Notes under the pieces: model-generated
Told to the model about the DNA's origin: nothing
Database searches by the model: none
Seen by the model: the letters and a program-made list of their open reading frames with translations, nothing else
DNA from: Mya arenaria
Lineage: Eukaryota; Mollusca; Bivalvia; Myida; Myidae
DNA: 64,000 bases
NCBI RefSeq assembly: GCF_026914265.1
Contig: NC_069133.1
Coordinates: 3,199,566 to 3,263,565, forward strand
Direction: 5' to 3'
Shown here: positions 13,008 to 24,644 of the stretch, one piece after another
Numbering within the stretch: the stretch's first letter is position 1
How the letters are laid out: every line of letters starts with the position of its first letter
Program-made: the position numbers and the translations under genes

Positions 13008-13690
13008 AACAGGTTTAAACCCCTAGTGATTTTTATGTCGAGCGATTACGAGCTGGTTTCAACCCCTAGTGATTTTTATGTGGAGCGGCTGCGATCTGGT
13101 TTAAATCCCTTGTGATTTTTCTGTCAAGCGGCTCCATCCTGGTTTTAACCCCTTGTGATTTTTATGACGAGCGTCTACAAGCTGGTTTAAATCCGAAGAT
13201 ATTTTTATGTGGAGCGGCTACGATATGGTTTAAACCCCTTGTGATTTTTATGACGAGCGTTTACAATCTGATTTAAATCCCAAGAGAATTTTATGTAGAG
13301 CGGCTACGATATGGTTTAAACCCCTTGTGATTTTTATGACGAGTGTTTACAAGCTGGTTTAAATCCCAAGAGATTTTTATGTGGAGCGGCTACGATATGG
13401 TTTAAACCCCTTGTGATTTTTATGTCGAGCGTCTACAAGCTGATATAAATCCCTAGTGATTTTTTATGTCGAACGGCTACGATCTGGATTAAACCCCTAG
13501 TTATTTCTACGTCGAGCGTCTACGAGCTGGTTTAAACCCCTAGTAATTTCTATGTCGAGCAGCTACGTTCTGGTTTAAACCCCTAGTAATTTCTATGTCG
13601 AGCGGCTACGTACTGGTTTAAACCCCTAGTAATTTCTATGTCGAGCGGCTACGTACTGGTTTAAACCCCTAATGGTTTCATGCTTAGTAT
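13008..13690 (+). repeat. 43-bp minisatellite, about 16 copies
   Basis: The tandem unit is about 43 bp and built on CCCCTAGTGATTTTTATGTC followed by GAGCGGCTACGATCTGG and TTTAAA. Copies differ at scattered sites, and adjacent runs share variants: CTTGTGATTTTTATGACGAG in the middle, CTAGTAATTTCTATGTCGAG at the right. This indicates local amplification waves. No open frame is maintained. Confidence 0.9.
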
Positions 13691-14340
13691 TCACTGACCA
13701 CGCAAATGCGGTAACCAAAATATCAACTGATACAGATATGTTTTATATGTGCCTCCTTTAGTGGACATTAAACCTTTTAATTTCAAATTGAGCTTAGTTA
13801 CTTTGATTGTCCGTTCTGTTTTCATTGCTGTATCAATTACATCTATAATCCTCATTTTAGTGAGATGAATAGGATACGTCATTTTTGGTATATGAGCATC
13901 TGTAAAATGCAAAAATGTAACTTTTTGCCGTTGCTGGAAACAAATTTTGGGACAGACAAATGTCGTTTACTTGCGAATATTATATATCTAGGGTACTTAC
14001 GAAAAATTATTTTCGAATCTTTAATTTTGATTATTAGCTCCATAGCCGATAAACATAACAATATAGATATATACCCTTAATTATTAGATACGAAAATATG
14101 TGCGTTTTGTTTTAAATCTTATGTAGCGTGTTACATTTAGGATTTATAATGACATGTGTGCATAATATGTTGCCATTTATATTTTAGTCGGTACTAGAAG
14201 GTTGCCATCAGGATATTTTGCTCTATAAGGACCAACGCAGGCTTTTATGATGTTCTCAAATAAATATCACACACCCCTTAAAAGGCTATTTAGTATTTAA
14301 ATATGGTGTAACTGATGGCTAGTGTAAACAAGCAGGAATG

Positions 14341-14584
14341 TGTTAGGATAACTATGTTCTGGATGTTTGAAATAATAGAACCAACGCAGGCTGTTCATGG
14401 TGTTAGGATAATTATGTTCTGGAGGTTTTAAATAATAGAACCAATGCAGGCTGTTCATGGTGTTAAGATAACTATGTTCTGGAGGTTTGAAATAATAGAA
14501 CCAACGCAGTCTGTTCATGGTGTTAGGATAATTATGTTCTGGAGGTTTGAAATAATAGAACCAACGCAGGCTGTTCATGGTGTT
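14341..14584 (-). repeat. 60-bp minisatellite, four copies
   Basis: Four near-identical 60-bp units contain TTCTGGAGGTTTGAAATAAT and GAACCAACGCAGGCTGTTCA. Because 60 is a multiple of three, the minus strand stays open and would give a repeating PPEH...WFYYFK peptide. Nothing else suggests translation. A single diverged unit fragment lies at 14230-14260. Confidence 0.9.
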
Positions 14585-14605
14585 CTCGAATAGTTTTCTG
14601 AGTAA

Positions 14606-14960
14606 GTAAAGCGGTGGTATACATACAAGTGTATGACATAGAGTAGGTATAGTTTCGCAAAGGATATGCAACAAAAGTACATAGATTTATACGACATTGA
14701 CGCTATATTGACGCCTGAGAAGGGCTGAAACTAATGTTGAAATTACTTGTAGCCCAACCCATTTGTTCTTTTTGTTTTATTTGATTGTAAGTGTACGTGT
14801 AAATTGTGTGTAATTAGTACTGTTTAAAAAGAGCAATAAAATATGATTAAACTAACAAAAGTACATAGAACGGTGGTATATTATTTTCTCTGCCAAAGCC
14901 ACTGTCCAAGAACCATATAATGAACACAGAATACTATTTATAGAAGTTTTTTAATTTGCC
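14606..14960 (+). repeat. Dispersed repeat, partner of 8526-8705
   Basis: Carries GCGGTGGTATACATACAAGT, GAGTAGGTATAGTTTCGCAA and, further on, CTCTGCCAAAGCCACTGTCC. These match the blocks at 8.53-8.70 kb in order and strand. An inserted segment of about 200 bp that includes AATAAAATATGATTAAAC separates the blocks here. Confidence 0.5.
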
Positions 14961-15370
14961 ATTTGTATTTTTTTAAAGCTTCGGCTTACTGGTTCTATGT
15001 ACCAATTGACATATATTATATTGCATGATGCTAGTACGGCTTATATACCGGATCCGCGTTAAAAATCACAATGTTTAATTATACTATCTAAATAAAACCT
15101 ATGTAACCAACAATACAAAACACAAAGATTTACCGCTATGAACAAGTGAAATGATGAAATGACTGGACACCAGATGGCTCCGAAATTGGCAAAAAAGAAC
15201 TTCCTCAAAACAAGCACAGAATTGAGAATACAAGCTACATTTTACATGATTTAAAGAATACAAGAAACAGTCATGTCGTCTTACACGATGCCTCATTTAA
15301 TGAATTAGTTTTAAAAGTTAACAAATTAGTTGGAAATGAACGACAAACCAATTTTAAATATAGATGTTGT
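14961..15370. other. No gene recognised
   Basis: AT-rich sequence. The 65-codon frame at 15099-15296 has no domain or splice context. Confidence 0.4.
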
Positions 15371-15378
15371 TAATTAAA

Positions 15379-15550
15379 TATCCTTTTATCGGTTTCATTT
15401 AAACATCACGTGACGGCTCTCGTCCACTCAATATGAAGAATTAAGGTTGTAATGTTACACAAAAGAAAACCCTGATCGCTATGTATATTGTGACTCGCTA
15501 GGTCCGTATCTATGGAGGCCATTCGTTGCCAAAAGTCCAGACGCGTATGT
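15379..15550. repeat. Mosaic dispersed repeat, left copy
   Basis: Two blocks occur here, TTTATCGGTTTC...CACGTGAC...CTCGTCCA and ATGGAGGCCATTCGTTGCC. Both occur again at 17.9-18.03 kb. The first is in the same orientation there and the second is inverted, so one block must have moved or flipped relative to the other. Confidence 0.45.
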
Positions 15551-15850
15551 GTGTATTTTAGGTTTGTAACATTGATGATTTACCAATTTACATTTTACAA
15601 CCGCCAACTCATCGGTTGTATGTTTACATTTTACACTGCACATTATCATTTTTCATTGTACCGATTGGAGTTTTATTCTCGTTGCATCTATTCAACAGAC
15701 GATTCAGTCGTGTTTATAAAGTTGTGTATGGTAAACACACGTCATTCTGTGAAAGTCACATGCCGAGTTCTACAAAGTACATTGTATGGTGGTGACTTTT
15801 CATTCGCAGTTGAGCATGATTACGAGATGAATTTAATTTATAGATAGCTC

Positions 15851-16219
15851 CGCCTTAACCATGGCTTAACTCCTCCTTATGTCTTTCGGAAATTCCCGCT
15901 ATCTCTCGGCTCTATTTAAACCAATTATGGATACTTTGGACCATGGACATTGCGAACCTTATTATGGACATTACGAATCATCTACATTATGACACTATGG
16001 ACTATGATTTGGAAACAGGATGGATTATAAATTATTTCATGTCGAATAAAATAATATATGATATTACAACATGTTTTTGTCTATATTATAGTAATTAATA
16101 CGCACATATGATATTAAATGAGATGTATGCAAAATGATACTTGACTCAAACACAACAAAATGTAAGTCATTAGCATTAAATTATACAAGAATGAAAAGTC
16201 CCATTGTCTTATTTTTCTT
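15851..16219. other. No gene recognised
   Basis: AT-rich. Short imperfect repeats of the TATGGACATTACGAA type lie at about 15930-16000. No exon or RNA gene is visible. Confidence 0.4.
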
Positions 16220-16223
16220 TTAA

Positions 16224-16562
16224 ATCTGCACTCTCACAGATTGACCTTGTTGACAACTATTTTTTTTTTTGGAATGAGCCAAATTTTGCGTAAATGTCTG
16301 GATACCAGTAGTATATGACTGCTGACAAAAGATCAGATAAGTTTTTCAATTTTACGTTCGCAAATTGATATTTTATGGCTAAAAGTGATACTACAGTAAC
16401 GTTTTAAGAAAAATGAAAAAATGTCGGCAGTTTTCCAAACAATTAAGATCTGTTTTATTGTGAGTAGTCTTATTATTTGTATAGAAAGCATTGCTGCCAA
16501 AATCAGCCGAGTCTTTGACAAAAAAAAGGTTGTCAAAACTGTCAATCTGTGAGAGTGCAGCT
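16224..16562. mobile_element. TTAA-flanked MITE, 339 bp
   Basis: The ends are inverted repeats: ATCTGCACTCTCACAGATTG on the left and CAATCTGTGAGAGTGCAGCT on the right. TTAA flanks them directly (16220-16223 and 16563-16566). A TTAA target with A/T-rich, coding-free interior points to a non-autonomous Kolobok- or piggyBac-type element. Related copies are at 31505-31741 (left part degraded) and 53395-53765 (right end tandemly amplified). The interior ATTTTATGGCTAAAAGT is shared with the 31.5-kb copy. Confidence 0.75.
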
Positions 16563-16566
16563 TTAA

Positions 16567-17899
16567 ATTACTATAAACACTATTTTAAATTCTACCATTA
16601 GAGGACACTTTCTTGCCTTTTTGCAATGTTTTAGATTGCAAGTAATATAGATAATTTAAAACTTACGAAGAAAAAAATCTAAATTTTAATTAAGTTGAAA
16701 TGATTCACTAAGATGCCCCAGAGGTTTATTACCTGGTAGCTGGAACTAACCCTAACCCTAACCCCTAACCCTAACACCATACATGCTTATTACGATAGTA
16801 AATGTATAACATCAGACAAAACTAGGTGGATATCATTATGATGTCAATCAAAAGTTTCGTGGGTTTGCTGGAGCAGATTTTGAACAGGGACTTGCGTTTG
16901 AGGGGCGTTATTTAGGGGCACAACTTTTTGGACATGATCCCTCGAGTGGGCATGACATAAATATGTTTAAAATGTGGGAAGTGGGGTTTAGGGGTACTCC
17001 CCCTAGAATATTTTAAATAGTTTTAGTCTGAATTGGTGCATTAAGGCGTAATTAAGTACTTTTTCTGAGAAATATTGACAACAAAATTAACCTTTAAGTT
17101 TACTTGCGGGCCAACTGGTGGGGGGCACAGGCCCTACAGCTCCCCCCACTAAACGACCTGCCCATGGTCCACTTTTAAATAAAATAAATGAACAAGATTT
17201 GCTTGCTTGGGTATATAAGTAAAAAAAACTGACAGTGGCAGTATAAATATGGGTCCGTGAGCCCAGCTCAGATACACCCAACTGCAATTGACTAAATAAT
17301 ATGGGGATTTATAACCCATTTAGGAACATTGATCGTCAAAATAAAATAAAAGATGAAGTAAATTTTAGTTTTTATTGTGAAATAAAGAGAGAGTACTCAG
17401 ACTGTGGTACAACCGGGAATTTACAGGAAGTAGGCGAAGATGTTATCTCCCTTGCTTGATTCTACGGAAATAAACGAAATGAAATCCGATTCGTTAGCTC
17501 CGCCCATTCATATTCGTTTCTTTCCGTGACATTTACCATATAAGGTATAGGTGAAATCGTCTATCCTTGTAATTCTGAACTTGCCAATTCACTTTTGTAA
17601 ACCTGGACTTGTTGGCCTGCAAATGTTCCTTTTACGATTGCGAGTGTCGACTGTAGGATTGCAGTTTTACATATGCATGATTCGGCTTTCTAAATTACAT
17701 CATCATCTTGTTAAGGGCAAGTTATACGATCTATGTTTTAGTGGTACAGGGTAGATCTGACAAATATTTTGATTACTATAATGACAAATGTCAAACCAAT
17801 ACGGAAAAACTGACGAATAGAAACAACAAATAGCACGTCTACATTGACAAATGTAAGAGATATTTAGTACGATTAAGAAGCACATTGTGGGAATTACAC
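16567..17899. other. No gene recognised apart from a telomere-like tract
   Basis: AT-rich sequence with one GC-richer patch at about 17105-17170 (ACTGGTGGGGGGCACAGGCC). Frames at 17087-17287, 17551-17754 and 17703-17996 have no protein-like features. The telomere-like tract at 16748-16775 is listed separately. Confidence 0.4.
16748..16775 (-). repeat. Short interstitial telomere-like repeat
   Basis: About 28 bp of AACCCT/ACCCCT units (TTAGGG on the minus strand), four to five units with one extra C. It is short enough to be chance or a repair scar. A weaker AACCCTAACCCTCAAC lies at about 52960. Confidence 0.7.
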
Positions 17900-18030
17900 G
17901 TCTCGACTTTGGGCAACGAATAGCCTCCATACGTATCAGGATATAATGCGATATGTTTGTAAACATTATTTTATCGGTTTCTATTAAAAACACCACGTGA
18001 CTACGCTCGTCCAGTCAATATCTTTATTGC
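17900..18030. repeat. Mosaic dispersed repeat, right copy
   Basis: CGTCTCGACTTTGGGCAACG and AATAGCCTCCAT are the inverse of the block at 15511-15545. TTTATCGGTTTC...CACGTGAC...CTCGTCCAGTCAATAT is a direct copy of 15383-15436. The relative rearrangement is described in the left-copy entry. Confidence 0.45.
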
Positions 18031-18888
18031 AATACGCATATTTTCTTTATCGAGTCTTTGCTTTAATTATTTTTACGTTTTATTTGCATAATGGCAGTCA
18101 TTGCCTGTCGTTTGGAAAACAATAAAGTATATTCAAAGGGGAGTAACTACCGTGTAGTCATATCGATAACAACAGACCGCCAAAATTTTTGTCAGCTACG
18201 CTTTTATAATTAAGAAAGTATGTAAGTAAACTGTTGATTATAGTAACATGTGAACATAGCATAATAACATTGCATAATGAATAGTTTTATATTTACACCC
18301 GGCCAATCGGGCCTATAAGTCACCTATATATCGGCAGTATATGGAGCATAATTTCATATAAAATATAAGTTGTATGTTACAGTGCAGATATACAAACAAT
18401 CAAGTACTATTTTACGTAGCATCAATGAGTGGAATTAAGATAGACATAATCAATCGAGTATAGTGCAAATATCGCAAAATGATACATTAAAGTGATACAT
18501 TCAATGCCTGTGCAAGAAATATTATAAATAAATGAAGATGTTTATGTGTACAATGTGCATGTGCTGTTAACAGTGATAATAGAAAATACAAATTTATCAA
18601 CGCGATATCAGAAGTTAAGAGAATAGGACGCTTCGTCTAAGCATGTAAGTTTTTACAATATATTTCGCTAATTGTCTTATATTGTTTTGCATTAAATGTG
18701 TATTTTTTTCCTAAATCAGACAGATGAATGACAAAGATTATGAAAAACATTGTTAATATTCCGGAATATATAATCATTATACTAGTTTAAAAAGTGACAT
18801 AATGTCATGAAATCTGTTTGATAGTACACAAGAAACATTGCAACAGTACCAGTCATAAAGTATTTTGTTCTTCATTCGTGTACAGCGC
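18031..18888. other. No gene recognised; downstream flank of gene A
   Basis: AT-rich sequence beyond the 3' end of the minus-strand zinc-finger gene. No further exon or repeat is recognised. Confidence 0.4.
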
Positions 18889-18894
18889 TTTATT
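18889..18894 (-). terminator. Candidate poly-A signal of gene A
   Basis: TTTATT on the plus strand reads AATAAA on the minus strand, 43 nt beyond the stop codon at 18937-18939. This is the first canonical signal after the stop. Confidence 0.5.
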
Positions 18895-18936
18895 CCATAA
18901 GAAAGATGTATTTTCGGTCTGACGTGTAACATGCCA

Positions 18937-21900
18937 TTACTGCACAAAATCCTGATCATCATAAAATTCAGGAAGGTAAATACCACAGAAGCTATTTCTT
19001 TGTTTTGGCATATTTTCTTTTGACGTGTCATCAGTGTTATATGAAGTACTGACATCGTTTTTACTTTCCAGCTCCTTTTCCAACTCCTCGAGACGGTTCC
19101 GTAATATTCCCTGAGGTTTGTATTCAATATCAGGGTGATTCCGTTTCCTATGGTGATCAACAGACGATCTATTTTTAATTGGGATATGACATATGTCACA
19201 CGCGTATAGTTTCTTCTCCGAGTGACTGATGTAATGCTCCAATTGCTTTATGCGGCTCGAATGGCTTTTTTCGCATCCTTTTACAACGCATACAAACCGG
19301 TTGCCTTCTTTATTCACGTGTTTAATGCTTTGTAGACCAGATGTACTAGGACAATCAGTTATTAAGTTATTGTTCAGCTCTGGTAAAATATTCTTAGTAT
19401 GCCTGAATTTCCCTTCTGTTGACGATTGTGTTGTCGCTTTAAATTTCTTAATTTCTGAGTTGCCCTCAATGGTCTGGTGTGTCCTCTTTGACCCTGTCGA
19501 TTCCAGTTCCAATGGTTCGGGTAGCAACTCTGAGTCTGACAGGAGTATATCATCATTAATTGAATCTTCATCAGTACCGAAACCCAAAATGTCTGAACTT
19601 GAATCATCGAAATATGACATTTCCTTGACAAACATGTTCGGTGGTTCATTCTTGTCTTTGAGTGGTTGTTTCCCTCTATCATTACCTTGACTAGTGGATA
19701 TATTTCTTGGTTGTGCTGGATTTTCATCTTGTCTTGGTTTTAAATAACGTTCTTGCTTTGAATTGGGGTTGATTTTACGATGACCGTTTTCTGAATCCTT
19801 TCTGGAAGGTATCTCCATCTTCAGATACGTTTGCAGTTCACTGTGTAGGGAATGTCCCGTGCTTGTTTCAGGGCCTTGTTCAATCCCATGGTGTCTTTCA
19901 GCTGTTTGGTGAGCTTTTTTTTTGATTTGTTCTAAAAAGAAAATATCTCTTATGAGAGTCATTGTCTATTGTTCCCTTAGTAGTACTGTTTCAAAGAAAT
20001 GTAAAACAAGAAAGATATTGTGGCCCTTAATCGCTCATCTGAATATATTAGCAGTATCGCTGAATTAGAATAATATGTAATTACATTGATATAGGTTTCT
20101 TGTACAATCCAGTTGGATGAGTAGCTTACAGTCCAGAAGAAACCATTTTTACACTGTTTAACATTATCTTTGATTTCAAATGTGACCCTGACCTTCAAGG
20201 TAGGCAAATGTTTTTGCGTGACATGGCGTTTCATCTGTTGAAAATTTTGGGCAGGTATGTCAAAATGTGGCAATGGATGACAAACGAGGGTGCAGAATTT
20301 GCAAAGGGGTGCTATCACAACGGATGCATAAACAGACAGTAAGTTTACTATTGGTTGCCTCCTTTTATGATAGTATTATAGTTCAAATATTTCGTAAAGA
20401 TCGGAAATTAATGAAACATACATTGTGTTAAGATTTTTTTCTAATATAACGCCTAGAAACCGTGTTCTTTTTTTTTGGTTAAACAAAATGTACCCGTATA
20501 TGTAACTACTTAAGATTTAACCAATACGTATATGAAAAACTACAAAAAACAAGCTCAGTAGCAGGCAAAAAGTTTAAACATGCACCCTGTTTAATGGCAC
20601 AGGGTAAAAGCCAAATACATATAACACAAAAACAAACAATCACAAACAAGGAACATGTAACTACAGCACAAAACTCGATAAACAACACAGTACATATATA
20701 CTACATGTATATAAAAACTAGGTTCTTTATCAAAGACAATCATTCCGACGAAGTTTCGTTCAAAGTGGTGCGTAATGGGACCTATAAACTGTAAAAGGCA
20801 CAAGGATCTACGGTTGGATTTGATAAGATGAAAAAACCAGCCTCTATTGGGTATATAAGATATGAACTTGTGACTTTTATGTATTGATTCTAGATGATAC
20901 ATATTCGGATCCACCCGAGAATTCATCAAAACGGTTTTTCGGACCAATTTGCAGACGCGTTTTTAATAATATGTGACCTTTAGAATGTTGACGACAGTCG
21001 ACGCATGTCGGATAACCGACCTATCACAATAGCTAAACAATAAAAGTACAGAAACCACTTTATCGCTGTAACACACATTGTTGTTGTTGATGTTGTTGAT
21101 ATAACTGACACGTGACTGTTCCTATAATAGTGTACTATAGTATCGAGAAAAAGCGGCCATAGTGATGCATCGAGGATAATGTATCTATCGGTACTTTAGT
21201 GCATGATCGTATTAATAAGTAATGTTGTTTCGTGAATTAGTGGTAACCATCTAATTCAATTTGATGGATGTCAAATTGTCGCAATAGCTGCCTATACTGA
21301 CGATAACTGCCTGTTACGGTTCTTTCAACAACTATCGATGACTATCGTGCATACCAATAAAGAGTTAAAGTTCTGAATCACACAGATCAATGTCAACATT
21401 GTTACACTCACCAACGTGTCTGGAAAAGGCTCTCTGAATGCCTTGAAACAAGATTCTACAGTAGGCTACCCCCTTGTCGGAGCCTAGAATATTTGGGTTT
21501 GTGGCAGTCACCACAAAGCACTCCTCTCCGTTCTCAGCTAGTCGACGAGTCTGTATTTAAAAATATGCTTAGTTAAATATGAGTGTTTTCTATACCATTA
21601 AGTGTTTCGCTTAAGTGATAACCTTATACTAAATTATAGTTTCAGATGTTAACTTCTGACATATGTGTTTCTATATATTTCTTTTTTGATATTGGATGTA
21701 TTGTAAAAGTGTGATGTAATTTGAGCTATCAGTGACAGTCTATAAGTTTAACGACGTGGCTGTTGAAATACGTCGGTAATGAGTGAAGAACAAGTCTCCA
21801 TTCTTTCATATTAACACCATTAGATGGACATTGGTTTTACGCTCACCTGATATACAATCATAGATCGGATCGCCTTTCTGTCATTATTAAAATCATCGAC

Positions 21901-24644
21901 GACTTGGTTTGTGTAAACGCTTTCAAGCATGTCCTGTTGACCTGGAATGGCAAGGAGCGAAATTAATTGAAATCGGCATATTGTGATGTTTAGATTTACG
22001 ACACTGCCATGAGTTTACATGATGCGAAATAAAAAAAAACTTGAGTTAGTATTCCAAGATAGATTACCGAAACAGAGTTTTATTAGTGAATTCCATATTA
22101 AATTTCTCGTTCGGATGCAAAATATCAAGTCAATGGCGCTGTCGCCCTCTTTATTTAATTACATTTGGTCTTCCGACTGATCTTATTAACAGACAAATTA
22201 ATAATACGTGTTCATTTTAATATTTTGTTTATAAAGATGCTGAATGCTGTTTTCACTTATATACAGAGATATCATCCATGATGACATACTTAAATATGGT
22301 ACAAACTCCTTCTGCACGCCTTTAAAGTTTGCCTTTATGAATTCAACTCCCATGTTTGAGCCTATTAAATGGGATCCTTCATCGACTGCACAAGCAGTGA
22401 TAATAAAACAGTCTTCCCCATCATTACTCAGCAGTGACGCCTGTAAAATATACGATAGTTTAGCAGGATACCAGTACATATTCATTTCTTACTAAGCAGT
22501 TGTGCCTGTAAAATATATGATTCTTCAGCAGTATATAATTACACCCCCTCCTTACACAGAAGTGATGCCTGTAAAATATACCAGTCTTCAGCAGTATATA
22601 AGTACACCCCCTCCTTACACAGAAGTGATGCCTGTAAAACATACCAGTCTTCAGCAGTATATAAGTACACCCCCTCCTTACACAGAAGTGATGCCTGTAA
22701 AACATACCAGTCTTCAGCAGTATATAAGTACACCCCCTCCTTACACAGCAGTGATGCCTGTAAAAATATACCAGTCTTCATCAGTATATAATTACACCCC
22801 CTCCTTACACAGCAGTGATGCCTGTAAAACATACCAGTCTTCAGCAGTATATAAGTACACCCCCTCCTTACACAGAAGTGATGCCTGTAAAACATACCAG
22901 TCTTCAGCAGTATATAAGTACAGCCCCTCCTTACACAGAAGTGATGCCTGTAAAATATACCAGTCTTCATCAGTATATAATTACACCCCCTCCTTACAAA
23001 GAAGTGATGCCTGTAAAATATACCAGTCTTCATTAGTAAATAATTACACCCCCTCCTTACACAGCAGTGATACCTGTAAAATATACGATAATTCAGCGGT
23101 AAATAATTACATATTCCTCTTTAATCAGCAGTTATGCCTGTAAAATATATGATACTACAGCAGTATATAATTACACCTCATACTGACACAGTAGTTATGC
23201 CTGTAAAATATATGATACTACAGCAGTATATAATTACACCTCATACTGACACAGTAGTTATGCCTGTAAAATATATGATACTACAGCAGTGTATAATTAC
23301 ACCTCATACTGACACAGCAGTTATGCCTGTAAAATATATGATACTACAGCAGTGTATAATTACACCTCATACTGACACAGTAGTTATGCCTGTAAAATAT
23401 ATGATACTACAGCAGTGTATAATTACACCTCATACTGACACAGTAGTTATGCCTGTAAAATATATGATACTACAGCAGTGTATAATTACACCTCATACTG
23501 ACACAGCAGTTATGCCTGTAAAATATATGATACTACAGCAGTGTATAATTACACCTCATACTGACACAGCAGTTATGCCTGTAAAATATATGATACTTCA
23601 GCAGTATAAAATTACACCTCATACTGACACAGTAGTTATGCCTTTAAAATATATGATACTACAGCAGTGTATAATTACACCTCATACTGACACAGTAGTT
23701 ATGCCTGTAAAATATATGATACTTCAGCAGTATATAATTACACCTCATACTGACACAGCAGTGGTGCCTGTAAAGTATATGATACTACAGCAGTATATAA
23801 TCACACCCAATACTGACACAGCAGTTATACCTGTAAAATATATGATACTACAGCAGTGTATAATTACACCCCATACTGACACAGCAGTTATGAGTGTAAA
23901 ATATATGATACTACAGCAGTGTATAATTACACCCCATACTGATACAGCAGTGGTGCCTGTAAAATATACCAGTATTCGTCTGTTTATAATTTTATTCAGC
24001 AGTAATGCGTGTAACATGTGGAATACCTCTGCAGAACAAACTGTTGTATATCTTTACAAAGCCTTCCTTACTCAGTAGTGATGCCTTTAAAATATACAAA
24101 ACTTCGGCAGTGTATAATTGTACGTTTTACCTTACAGTGATGTTTGAGTTCCGCTGTGCAAAAATAAAATTCATGTGTTGACAGGCCTCAGTCTGTTAGT
24201 CTAAAAATATCATAAACTGTCAAAACAAGTTTAAACATCTAACTAATATTCCATAATTTCATTTAACCTAGTTTTGGCCGTGTTTACGTCACGTCTGGAC
24301 TGAACTTTCTTTTGTGATCGAACGTATGTCAATTTCATTCATCAGAATCAATCGAGTTAGTTTTCCTTTGTTCATTCGAATTAAAGGTTTTGAATATGCG
24401 AATCTACTCTCTTTACCAATTTCAGTCGACTTACTCAAGTATATTCATACTAATCTTCTGAACAAATTGATTCAAAAGTCGCTCGACACCAAATTACTTA
24501 CACAAGATATCAAATATTCCGAACAGTCATAAAGCGATATATAGGGATATTTTCGATTAAATTAAAAACCTTCATTAAACTTACCAAGTGTTCCAACTGC
24601 GACCGAATCACTTCCCTGCGAACACTTACAGTGCGGTTCTCCAT
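18937..24644 (-). CDS. Gene A: twin-module C2H2 zinc-finger protein, 479 aa
   Basis: Five exons on the minus strand: 24644-24585, 22440-22290, 21941-21847, 21550-21412 and 19931-18937. All introns are GT-AG with phases 0, 1, 0, 1, and the joined 1440 nt form one frame ending in TAA. Residues 1-70 hold module 1 (REVIRSQLEHL, then GEDCFIITA and LIGSNMGVEF). Residues 71-149 hold a linker and module 2 (RKAIRSMIVYQ, then GEECFVVTA and LGSDKGVAY). Next is a Lys/Ser-rich, then Asp/Ser-rich disordered region with a SYFDDSSSDILGF patch. Two C2H2 fingers follow (C-x4-C-x12-H-x3-H at 363-385; C-x2-C-x12-H-x4-H at 393-414), then a charged helix (LEELEKELESK). The ATG was chosen by alignment with gene B; an in-frame ATG 20 codons upstream lies beyond a likely acceptor at 24668 and is less likely. 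Probably a nuclear DNA-binding protein (inferred from the fingers). I do not recognise the twin module. The paralogue is gene B, facing away on the plus strand. Confidence 0.8.
20200..20311 (-). other. Finger-like open segment inside gene A intron 4
   Basis: After an AG at 20312-20313 the minus strand stays open. It encodes CKFCTLVC, a loop of about 20 residues and MKRHVTQKH, so a C-x2-C ... H-x4-H pattern resembling a BED-like or atypical C2H2 finger. It is in frame with exon 4 of gene A (phase 1). The visible donors (after LPTLK, GTCAGG; further down GTAAGC) are phase 0, which would shift exon 5 out of frame. It may be an alternative terminal exon, a remnant of another gene, or chance. It has no counterpart in gene B. 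Confidence 0.25.
20500..20950 (+). repeat. Dispersed repeat in gene A intron 4
   Basis: Contains AACAAACAATCACAAACAAG, AGCACAAAACTCGATAAACA, CTAGGTTCTTTATCAAAGAC, CATTCCGACGAAGTTTCGTT and GTGCGTAATGGGACCTATAA in order. Parts recur at 5290-5600 (same strand) and 38490-38600 (inverse). It is a short interspersed family of unknown class. Confidence 0.6.
22441..24150 (-). repeat. 63-bp intronic minisatellite derived from the gene A exon 2 acceptor, about 25 copies
   Basis: Tandem 63-bp units fill most of intron 1 of gene A up to the acceptor of exon 2. On the minus strand each unit holds TATATTTTACAG followed by GCATCACTTCTGTGTAAG, and real exon 2 begins TATATTTTACAG then GCGTCACTGCTGAGTAATG. 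The unit is therefore the acceptor plus the exon start. Two subfamilies exist: about 22502-23130 (GGAGGGGGTGTA type) and 23131-23990 (CAGTATGAGGTGTAATTA type), with diverged edge units at 22441-22500 and 24000-24150. Because 63 is divisible by three, long repetitive frames stay open on both strands, up to 314 codons on the plus strand. These are periodicity artefacts rather than genes. Confidence 0.9.

Noticed and set aside
14297..14674. 125-codon minus-strand frame with WFYYFKPPEH repeats
   Set aside because: Explained by the 60-bp tandem repeat, with no gene context.
15512..15847. 111-codon plus-strand frame
   Set aside because: Its first codons are part of a dispersed repeat also found inverted at 17.9 kb. 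The rest lacks any motif or splice support.
16748..16775. Chromosome end or telomere fusion
   Set aside because: Only four to five TTAGGG-like units, with ordinary sequence on both sides and no subtelomeric structure.
22502..23143. 213-codon plus-strand frame of 21-residue repeats (and the following 314-codon frame to 24078)
   Set aside because: Openness follows from the 63-bp unit being a multiple of three. The frames lie antisense in intron 1 of gene A and several other frames are also open, so I treat them as minisatellite artefacts.
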